From Rufibacter sp. DG15C (GTDB lineage: Bacteria > Bacteroidota > Bacteroidia > Cytophagales > Hymenobacteraceae): a DNA stretch of 64,000 bases. The notes below the pieces were generated by a model. That model saw nothing but the letters and a program-made list of their open reading frames with translations. It searched no databases and was not told where the DNA came from. Location of the stretch: the NCBI RefSeq assembly GCF_001577755.1, contig NZ_CP010776.1, positions 1,674,001-1,738,000 of the forward strand. The letters run 5' to 3'. The translations under genes and the position numbers were made by a program. Positions 58,453-64,000 of the stretch are shown piece after piece (positions within the stretch are counted from its first letter, which is position 1; each line of letters opens with the position of its first letter).

Positions 58453-59001
58453 ATGGCAAAGCGACTAACCTTGAGAGGCACCCAGAATGAAACCATGGAA
58501 CCTGCTCAAACCAAAAATAAACGAACCAAAACCACCAAGAAGCCCAAGAAGAAACGCATGAGCAAATGGGTGCGCGCGGGTCTGAGTGGCTTGGCCGGCG
58601 CCGTAGCCGTGACGCTGGTGCATGAGACCGTGCGCCGGTTCTATCCCAACGCCCCGCGCATGGACGTACTGGGCATGCGCGCCATTGCCAAAGGCATGCG
58701 CTACGCCGGCCAGACGCCGCCCAATGACGACAAGCTGCACACCTGGTCTATGGTAGGCGACATCATTTCTAATGGTTTGTACTATAGCTTAGTGGGTGGC
58801 GGTAAAAAGGCCTTGGCCAAAGGCACCATTTTGGGCGCGGCCGCTGGTCTAGGAGGGGTCTTGTTACCCGGTCCTATGGGGTTAGGCACTGCGCCTAGCA
58901 ACAGAACCCGTGAAACCCAAGCCCTCACCATTGGCTACTACTTGTTTGCGGGCTTGGTGTCTGCTGCAGTAGCGGCTAGTTTAAGAAAAGTGCGGGTGTA
59001 G
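58453..59001 (+). CDS. Hypothetical protein with basic N terminus and two hydrophobic segments
   Basis: A 182-residue protein. The start MAKRLTLRGTQNETMEPAQT is followed by a strongly basic stretch (KNKRTKTTKKPKKKRM). A later start at 58495 (MEPAQTKNKR) or 58558 cannot be excluded. Two membrane-like segments, VRAGLSGLAGAVAVTLVHE and YYLFAGLVSAAVAASLRKV, flank a middle with KKALAKGTILGAAAGLGGVLL and a motif ETVRRFYPNAPRMDVLGMR. The combination suggests an inner-membrane protein of unknown family. It has its own terminator, and the gene downstream also runs on the plus strand. Confidence 0.65.
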   Translation: MAKRLTLRGTQNETMEPAQTKNKRTKTTKKPKKKRMSKWVRAGLSGLAGAVAVTLVHETVRRFYPNAPRMDVLGMRAIAKGMRYAGQTPPNDDKLHTWSMVGDIISNGLYYSLVGGGKKALAKGTILGAAAGLGGVLLPGPMGLGTAPSNRTRETQALTIGYYLFAGLVSAAVAASLRKVRV

Positions 59002-59022
59002 CAAAAAGTATTTCTGATACCC

Positions 59023-59056
59023 AAGGGCTGGACTTTGCCAAAGTTCAGCCCTTTTT
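59023..59056 (+). terminator. Terminator of the 58453 gene
   Basis: AAGGGCTGGACTTT pairs with AAAGTTCAGCCCTT (one G.T pair), followed by TTTGC. Confidence 0.85.
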
Positions 59057-59099
59057 GCTTTTATTAGTAGCCTTGAGCACGCGCTTTATTTAAACACCT

Positions 59100-59840
59100 A
59101 TGGGCAAGACACTGCTAACCAGCTTCCTCCTTTTTTTGACCAGTTTTACATTTGCCCAAACCTACAATGAGGAGTATGGAGTGCCTATGGTAGTGCTCAC
59201 CGAAGTGGATCCTTGGCTCATGGTCATCGGGTCTGATGTGCCCACCTTTGTGTTGTATGAAAACGGGCAAATCATCTACAAGAAGGTTGAAAACAGACAG
59301 GTGAGGTACTTTACTTTGAGCCTGAGCAAGGAAGAAACGCAAGCCGAGATTTACAAGATGGGTTTCTCAGATAGCCTCTTGAAACTACCCTCTTTTATGG
59401 AAGCCAATGGCGCCACAGACCAGCCCACCAATGAGCTTATCTTGAATTTTGATACCACCAGAACGTACAGAGTGTATGGCAACCTGAGAAACGATGAGGC
59501 GCGGTCTGCTACGCCCAAAGCTTTCTTAACCGTGTATGATTACCTCAGAAGCTTCTCACATGCAAAGGCCACGCCATGGATGCCAGAGAAAATAGAAGTA
59601 TTGGTCACAGACTATAGCCACTCTAAGGAGAAAGCCGCCCAGTGGCCTGCCACCTGGCCCGACTTGAAAAGCCCTGATACCGTGAGCAGAAACGAGGAGT
59701 TATACAGCATCTACCTGCCCATAGCCCAATTTGAAAGCTTTTTGAAACTGTCTAAATCCCTTAAAGAGAAACAGGCGGTAGAAATTAACGGCAAGAAATT
59801 CAGTCTGTCTTATAGGCTTCCGTTTCCTAATATTAAGTAG
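59100..59840 (+). CDS. Secreted hypothetical protein
   Basis: A 246-residue protein with signal peptide MGKTLLTSFLLFLTSFTFAQ. The mature protein alternates strands and helices (EVDPWLMVIGSDVPTFVLYE, then NGQIIYKKVENRQVRYFTLS), with a C-terminal part KAAQWPATWPDLKSPDTVS. No family recognised. It is probably periplasmic or secreted. A Repeat A copy follows 18 bp after the stop. Confidence 0.65.
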   Translation: MGKTLLTSFLLFLTSFTFAQTYNEEYGVPMVVLTEVDPWLMVIGSDVPTFVLYENGQIIYKKVENRQVRYFTLSLSKEETQAEIYKMGFSDSLLKLPSFMEANGATDQPTNELILNFDTTRTYRVYGNLRNDEARSATPKAFLTVYDYLRSFSHAKATPWMPEKIEVLVTDYSHSKEKAAQWPATWPDLKSPDTVSRNEELYSIYLPIAQFESFLKLSKSLKEKQAVEINGKKFSLSYRLPFPNIK

Positions 59841-59852
59841 TCTGTAAACAAG

Positions 59853-59900
59853 AAACCCGTTTTTGGCTTGTTTCTGAGAAATCAGGCCCAAAACGGGTTT
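59853..59900. repeat. Repeat A copy 28 with extended arms
   Basis: AAACCCGTTTTTGGCTTG and CAGGCCCAAAACGGGTTT; the extension AAACCC/GGGTTT is perfect. It lies between convergent genes with a T run on either side. Confidence 0.8.
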
Positions 59901-59922
59901 TCCATGATATGCTGCAAAAAGC

Positions 59923-60099
59923 TTAGCTCTTTTTTCCGGAGCCGCTTTTCTTACCGCCGCCGTCATGTTTGTTCACGGTAGCCCAGGCGCGTTTTTCGGC
60001 TTCGTCTTCAGAAAGACCTTTCTTCTCGTAGCTTTCCTCAATATGCTGGGCCTGCCGCTTCTGTTTGTCGGTGTAGGCAGATTTATCTCCTTGTGGCAT
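59923..60099 (-). CDS. Small basic conserved protein
   Basis: A 58-residue protein. The start at 60099 (MPQGDKSAYTDKQKRQAQHI) is typical of a widespread small family ending RAWATVNKHDGGGKKSGSGK; an upstream ATG adds twelve residues less likely to be real. It is all-helical and strongly charged, and related proteins carry plasmid-stabilisation-type names without evidence. No toxin or antitoxin partner is adjacent. Function unknown. Confidence 0.75.
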   Translation of the reverse strand: MPQGDKSAYTDKQKRQAQHIEESYEKKGLSEDEAEKRAWATVNKHDGGGKKSGSGKKS

Positions 60100-60167
60100 G
60101 GTTTCCTCCTTTCTGGTTAAAATTGAAAAACACATCTAGCTGTTGTATACGAAATCAGTTTAGAAAA

Positions 60168-60256
60168 GAGACACAAGACGCAAGACACAAGATGTAAGAC
60201 TTTTAATATAGCACGACAAGAAAATCTTATGTCTTGCGTCTTACATCTTGTGTCTC
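60168..60256. repeat. GACGCAAGACACAAGA-type inverted repeat
   Basis: GAGACACAAGACGCAAGACA continuing to GTAAGAC (60168-60200) faces GTCTTGCGTCTTACATCTTG, then TGTCTC (60231-60256), an imperfect inverted repeat of 7-9-bp units with a 26-bp AT-rich centre. It lies 3' to the HTTM gene. Confidence 0.75.
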
Positions 60257-60260
60257 CAAA

Positions 60261-61772
60261 CTAAGGTTTGCAGTGGCAGAGGACTTCGCGCTGAAGGGGT
60301 TTGGTTTTGTAGTTGGGTAGGGTGGTTTCCTTCATGTAGACAATGGAAAGTTCGTCAATCTTCTCATCGCCAACGTGGGTCTCGTTCCAGCGGCGCAGGA
60401 GGTAAAAGCAGTAGTAAGGGCGCATGAAGGCGTTGGGCGCAAAGAGGTAGTTCTCTGAGTACTTGCGCCAACGGTCATTCTTAAAAAGGCTTACTACGCT
60501 GGCCGGCTTGATGGTGTCTGGCTCCTTGCCCTGTTGGTTGAGGTCTACTTTTTTGTCCTTCAGGTTGATGCCCTCCAGCACGTACCAGCCATCGTCTTTG
60601 AACACGTTGGGGGCAAACATGCTCCAGTTCTGGTCCAGCCGCAGCACCAAGGCCACTTGCTGGGTAGATTCAGGCAGTTTGACTAGGTTTGGTTTGTTGA
60701 GGGTGTCTACGTTCCACCAGAAGGCAATGACCACGGCAGTTAAGACCAAGACTTCGCGCAGCGCAATGATAGGAAAGTTGCGCGCCCACCTTGGTGATTC
60801 CCACTGCACCTGCACCCTAACCGGCGACCTCCACTGCTGGGTGGCCGCGCTCCAGCGCCGCTGTATTTTGGCATAACCCAGCCAGAGCCTTCTATCCAGA
60901 AAATCCATGACGGGCGTAGGCAGCAAGCCAATCACCGCCGAGATGCTGATGAGGTAGAACAAGCCTACAAACAAGGTTAGACTGATGCCAATGTGCAAGC
61001 CAACAATGGCCAGAATGAACACCATCCTAAACCACGTATTCTTCCAGGGGATGAGTAAGACAAACGGCAACCACAACTCCACAAACATGGTGGCGTGCGT
61101 CAGGAACTTCATGAGCTCTGGGTACTGGTACAGCACGCGGCCGCCCGGCATTAAGATCTGGTCAATGCTGAGGGCGTAGTACAAGGCCGTGCCGGTGGTC
61201 GTCCACTCGGGTCCCGACTTGAGCAGGGCGGTGAACACATATACCCAAGCCACCTGCAAGAGGTAGGCAAACGTAGCGGCACTGAAGTAGAAGGTAGAAA
61301 CTGGAGCTGGTTCTGTTTTTAGGGCTTTTCTTGCATCCAGGGAATAATGGCGGTGCCAAGGCAGGAACATTCCCCAGAACAAGAGCATGCGCAAAAGACT
61401 ATCACCGGACTGGGTGATGAGCGGGTTCCTGTTTTGAATGGACAGCAGTAGAAGCCAGGAGATGACCGTAGCCCAGCGCGTTTTATAGCCTAACATTAGA
61501 CTTATGGCCGCTGCCGCCGCAATGGCAAACAACACCGCTTGGAACTGCCATAGGCCGCTCAGCGTGTGAAGGGAGAAGTAGTACTGGTTCCAGGCGTTGG
61601 CGTGCAGGGTGTGCAGGGGCAGAATGCCCATGTTGGAATAATGGGCCTCTAGGTCGGTGACCCGGGTGAGGATGTCTAGAAGCAGGACGCTGGCCACCCA
61701 AATGCGCATAAGGGACAGGGCGCGGGTATCAGCGTAAAACACACGGTGCAAATACTGCTGTAGAAGGTGCAT
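60261..61772 (-). CDS. HTTM-domain membrane protein
   Basis: A 503-residue protein of the HTTM family (vitamin K-dependent gamma-carboxylase-like). MHLLQQYLHRVFYADTRALS, then LMRIWVASVLLLDIL, starts the first helices, and several more follow (e.g. LWQFQAVLFAIAAAAAISLM and TRWATVISWLLLLSIQN). In the C-terminal part, VALVLRLDQNWSMFAPNVFK and DDGWYVLEGINLKDKK are the family's soluble region. HTTM proteins have an unestablished bacterial role. The ATG at 61772 is preferred over a TTG two codons before. It is followed by the inverted repeat at 60168. Confidence 0.85.
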   Translation of the reverse strand: MHLLQQYLHRVFYADTRALSLMRIWVASVLLLDILTRVTDLEAHYSNMGILPLHTLHANAWNQYYFSLHTLSGLWQFQAVLFAIAAAAAISLMLGYKTRWATVISWLLLLSIQNRNPLITQSGDSLLRMLLFWGMFLPWHRHYSLDARKALKTEPAPVSTFYFSAATFAYLLQVAWVYVFTALLKSGPEWTTTGTALYYALSIDQILMPGGRVLYQYPELMKFLTHATMFVELWLPFVLLIPWKNTWFRMVFILAIVGLHIGISLTLFVGLFYLISISAVIGLLPTPVMDFLDRRLWLGYAKIQRRWSAATQQWRSPVRVQVQWESPRWARNFPIIALREVLVLTAVVIAFWWNVDTLNKPNLVKLPESTQQVALVLRLDQNWSMFAPNVFKDDGWYVLEGINLKDKKVDLNQQGKEPDTIKPASVVSLFKNDRWRKYSENYLFAPNAFMRPYYCFYLLRRWNETHVGDEKIDELSIVYMKETTLPNYKTKPLQREVLCHCKP

Positions 61773-61803
61773 GGTCAATAGGAGGTAGCGTGGCAGGAAA
61801 TGG

Positions 61804-61833
61804 AAAAGGCAAAACCAAACGGCTTTGCCTTTT
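61804..61833 (-). terminator. Terminator of the Thr-Gly lipoprotein
   Basis: AAAAGGCAAA pairs with TTTGCCTTTT with an inner CC/GG; it lies between the lipoprotein stop (61874) and the HTTM start on the minus strand. Confidence 0.75.
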
Positions 61834-61873
61834 CTGCTTTATGCAAAGTGTTCTTTAACAGAACAGGGAGTGC

Positions 61874-62242
61874 TTAGCGACCAGTAGTAGTACCAGTGGT
61901 GGTTCCAGTAGTAGTGCCGGTGGTGGTACCAGTAGTAGTGCCTGTAGTGGTACCAGTTGTGCCGGTAGTTGTACCAGTGGTAGTTCCTGTTGTGGTTCCA
62001 GTAGTAGTACCGGTGGTAGTACCCGTAGTGGTACCAGTTGTAGTGCCTGTGGTTGTTCCTGTAGTAGTACCGGTGGTGGTGCTAGTGGTACCCGTAGTGG
62101 TGCCGTCTGTAGTACCAGTCTCAGTAGACATATCTGTAGAGGTTGTGTCTGTAGTGGTTTCAGTGCTTCCAGAGCAAGAAGTAAGTGCTGAAGCGGCTAC
62201 AAAAGCGACTGCTGCGAACACGTTTAAAAATGTCTTTTTCAT
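61874..62242 (-). CDS. Lipoprotein consisting mostly of Thr-Thr-Gly-Thr repeats
   Basis: A 122-residue protein. MKKTFLNVFAAVAFVAASAL and then TSC form a lipoprotein signal, so the mature protein is lipidated and exported. The rest is almost only Thr and Gly: first STETTTDTTSTDMSTETGTT, then about twenty tetrapeptides of the type TTGT to the C terminus. The 12-base DNA repeat is degenerate at third positions, so the repeat has been kept at protein level or is old. Its antisense strand is also open, a shadow of the repetition. Function unknown; it could be a spacer or a glycosylation target. A terminator follows. Confidence 0.6.
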   Translation of the reverse strand: MKKTFLNVFAAVAFVAASALTSCSGSTETTTDTTSTDMSTETGTTDGTTTGTTSTTTGTTTGTTTGTTTGTTTGTTTGTTTGTTTGTTTGTTTGTTGTTTGTTTGTTTGTTTGTTTGTTTGR

Positions 62243-62431
62243 AGTCTTTGACAGGTTAAGTGTATAATGTTGATTTGGTTTTAGGTTACGAATCCTCTTT
62301 TACGACCTATTCTCAGAAAGGTGCTATATTTTATCTGAAATTTATTCTTTGCCCAAAAAGTCGGTTCTTTGGAAGAACTCAACCAAGCCCGGGGCAATGC
62401 GTATTTCCCGCAGGTTCTCTTACCTTTTTCT

Positions 62432-62839
62432 ATGCAAGCTTCCCTGCCCACCACCATCCTGTTTGACGGCGTCTGCAACCTTTGTAACGGATTTGTACAG
62501 TTTGTCATTCAACATGACCCCGCAGGCCGTTTCCATTTTGCCGCCTTGCAATCTGAACTAGGGCAGCAGATCCTAAAAGAGCACGGCCTGCACACCCAGA
62601 ACTTCCAGACGGTGCTGCTTCTGGAGGACGGGAGGCTTTATAAGCAGTCCACCGCCGCGCTGCGCATTGCCCGCCGCTTGCATGGAGCCTGGTCCTGGAC
62701 GTACGCCTTGGTAGTAGTGCCTTCCTTTCTACGAGATGCCGTGTATGACTTTGTATCCAGAAACCGCTACCGGTGGTTTGGTCAACAGGAAAGCTGCCTA
62801 CTGCCTACCCCTGAGTTAAAAGCACGTTTTCTCTCCTGA
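62432..62839 (+). CDS. DCC-family thiol-disulfide oxidoreductase
   Basis: A 135-residue DUF393/DCC protein. MQASLPTTILFDGVCNLCNG has the DxxCxxC active site with Cys15 and Cys18, followed by FVQFVIQHDPAGRFHFAALQ, and the C-terminal YDFVSRNRYRWFGQQESCLL, typical of the family. It is a predicted small thioredoxin-like redox protein. The ATG at 62432 is preferred, although the frame continues upstream. Confidence 0.88.
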   Translation: MQASLPTTILFDGVCNLCNGFVQFVIQHDPAGRFHFAALQSELGQQILKEHGLHTQNFQTVLLLEDGRLYKQSTAALRIARRLHGAWSWTYALVVVPSFLRDAVYDFVSRNRYRWFGQQESCLLPTPELKARFLS

Positions 62840-62962
62840 ATGTTTACTTGAAAACTTATAAGATTTTCTCCCTCAGTGAGTTACTCTGGTTATTTGCTTG
62901 GAATAGCAAAAGGGATGTTTTGTTACTGATTTTACAATCTCTACTAAATCTATAGAGATTTT

Positions 62963-63000
62963 AGTTTTTCGCCTCGTTTCATGAAAATAAGTCAAAAACG
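62963..63000. repeat. Repeat A copy 29 (diverged left arm)
   Basis: AGTTTTTCGCCTCGTTTCATG and AAAATAAGTCAAAAACG, lying between the DCC gene and the symporter promoter box. Confidence 0.65.
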
Positions 63001-63005
63001 GCGCT

Positions 63006-63013
63006 TACTTTTG
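63006..63013 (+). promoter_or_regulatory. Minus-7 box TACTTTTG for the symporter gene
   Basis: A perfect TAnnTTTG followed by CGCCC, 45 bp upstream of the GTG start and 5 bp after Repeat A copy 29. Confidence 0.6.
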
Positions 63014-63057
63014 CGCCCTGCTTTCTAAAGCGGCTTTACTTATTTAACAGAATTCAC

Positions 63058-64000
63058 GTGCAAAAAATAGATGCTTTTTTAGCCGAGGCCAGCAGTCTGG
63101 CCTGGGGAATGCCTTTGTTGATTTTATTGATGGGAGGCGGGTTGTTTCTCATGCTCTACAGCCGGTTGGTGCCGTTCAGGATGTTGAAACATTCCATTGC
63201 GGTGATACGGGGCAAATACCAAGACCCTAATGCCGCCGGACAGATCACCCCTTTTGAGGCCATGGCCGGCGCTTTGGCGTCTACCATTGGCATGGGCAGT
63301 ATCAGTGGCGTGGCCGTGGGCATTGCCATGGGCGGACCGGGCGTCTTGTTCTGGATGTGGATAAGCGCCCTGGTGGGTATGGCCACCAAGTTCTTTACCT
63401 GCACGCTCGCCATCATGTACCGGGGCCGCAATGAACTAGGCGAGGTAGAGGGCGGGCCCATGTACATAGTGACCGAAGGATTAGGCAAGAAATGGAAGCC
63501 CTTGTCCATCCTGTTTGCCGGTGCCGGTCTGTTTGGCACCTTGCCGCTATTTCAGGCCAACCAGCTGACGCAGATTTTAACCGATGTCCTCTTAAAACCC
63601 AGTGGAGTGGTGGGAGAGGAGAACCTGTTTGTCTCTAACCTTTTGATGGGCATGGCCTTCGCATTTCTGGTGTCCATTATTCTGTTTGGAGGCTTAAAGC
63701 GGATTGCCGCGGTGGCTACCAAACTGGTGCCGTTTATGGTGGTGTTATTCTCGGGGTCGGTGATTTACATTGTGTTTTCTAACCTGGAGGCGGTGCCTGG
63801 CATGTTCGCCCTCATCTTTGAAGACGCGTTCACTGGCAAAGCCGTGCTGGGAGGCTCTGTGATTCAAATCATCATCATGGGTGCCCGCCGCGCCTCTTTC
63901 TCCAATGAAGCCGGAATTGGCACCGCCGACATGATGCACGGCGAGTCCCGGAACAATGAGCCCGTGCGTGAAGGCCTGGTGGCTATGTGGGAACCTTTCA
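63058..64000 (+). CDS. Alanine/glycine:cation symporter (AGCS family), 3' end outside window
   Basis: The frame is open from a GTG at 63058 to the window edge, giving 314 residues of a longer protein. The N terminus VQKIDAFLAEASSLAWGMPL leads to LILLMGGGLFLMLYSRL, then GQITPFEAMAGALASTIGMG and SISGVAVGIAMGGPGVLFWM, the AGCS-family signature region (T/SxxG-GxGNxxG-like). Further helices (IAAVATKLVPFMVVLFSGSV) and IIIMGARRASFSNEAGIGTA follow, where FSNEAGIG is a hallmark of the sodium/alanine symporters. It imports alanine or glycine with Na+. No stop lies within the window. Confidence 0.85.
   Translation, partial: MQKIDAFLAEASSLAWGMPLLILLMGGGLFLMLYSRLVPFRMLKHSIAVIRGKYQDPNAAGQITPFEAMAGALASTIGMGSISGVAVGIAMGGPGVLFWMWISALVGMATKFFTCTLAIMYRGRNELGEVEGGPMYIVTEGLGKKWKPLSILFAGAGLFGTLPLFQANQLTQILTDVLLKPSGVVGEENLFVSNLLMGMAFAFLVSIILFGGLKRIAAVATKLVPFMVVLFSGSVIYIVFSNLEAVPGMFALIFEDAFTGKAVLGGSVIQIIIMGARRASFSNEAGIGTADMMHGESRNNEPVREGLVAMWEPF

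Noticed and set aside
61896-62267. Antisense open frame with PVVV repeats
   Set aside because: It is the shadow of the 12-base Thr-Gly repeat; the sense strand has a lipoprotein signal and terminator, this one has neither.

Overview
The window looks like a chromosomal segment of a Bacteroidota, most likely family Hymenobacteraceae (Rufibacter, Nibribacter or Pontibacter-like). The grounds are: core genes of Bacteroidota type, lipoproteins, a TonB receptor and carboxypeptidase-regulatory-domain proteins, mostly poor Shine-Dalgarno sites, many TAnnTTTG minus-7 boxes, and roughly half G+C judged by eye. No rRNA, tRNA, CRISPR array, phage gene, plasmid gene or transposase was seen. The left edge cuts an AsmA-like gene and the right edge cuts an alanine/glycine:cation symporter gene.

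Layout. 0-9.6 kb: AsmA-like protein, lipoproteins, a serine hydrolase, a DinB-like protein with a small partner and a convergent WYL regulator, a TerB-like protein, an MscS channel. 9.6-10.1 kb: a repeat-rich gap. 10.1-16.7 kb: amino-acid dehydrogenase, anmK, ArsR-type regulator, phosphodiester glycosidase, hemA, sensor kinase. 16.8-21.5 kb: two paralogous zinc-knuckle/carboxypeptidase-regulatory proteins (one with an internal deletion), amino-acid permease, a small cytosolic protein, an EamA exporter. 21.5-22.2 kb: a composite repeat gap. 22.2-30.1 kb: dusB, CPBP protease, cdsA, glutamate dehydrogenase, psd, free-methionine-sulfoxide reductase, ribD, prmC. 30.2-36.2 kb: a six-gene nucleotide-sugar operon (acetyltransferase, UDP-HexNAc dehydrogenase, galE, rmlB, UDP-HexNAc 4-epimerase, rmlA). 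36.3-41.8 kb: chromate transporter, 2OG-Fe oxygenase, lipoprotein, DUF3616 protein, a secreted regulatory-domain protein. 42-49.1 kb: a peptidoglycan-turnover locus (GH3/beta-lactamase fusion, LD-carboxypeptidase, PBP4, NlpC/P60). 49.2-64 kb: GNAT, TonB receptor, RDD protein, M28 peptidase, AI-2E-family transporter, Q/S-rich protein, DEAD helicase, small proteins, HTTM protein, a Thr-Gly-repeat lipoprotein, DCC oxidoreductase, symporter.

The most striking feature is not a gene. A palindromic element of about 38 bp (here Repeat A; arms CGTTTTTGGCCTGTTTTC and GAAAACAGGCCAAAAACG around a 2-4 nt loop) occurs 29 times by hand count, about once per 2.2 kb, always between genes. In one case it supplies the last codons and stop of a gene. 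Many copies sit against terminator hairpins or form part of them, and others lie just upstream of TAnnTTTG promoter boxes. A second family (Repeat B, GTCATCCTGAAAGGATCTTG) occurs six times and twice forms facing inverted pairs, one a perfect 27-bp pair that brackets four small palindromes and a Repeat A copy. Other notable points are a 58-bp perfect palindrome after psd, an AT-rich patch inside rmlA suggesting recombination, and the GH3/beta-lactamase fusion. All coordinates, counts and compositions were worked out by eye.
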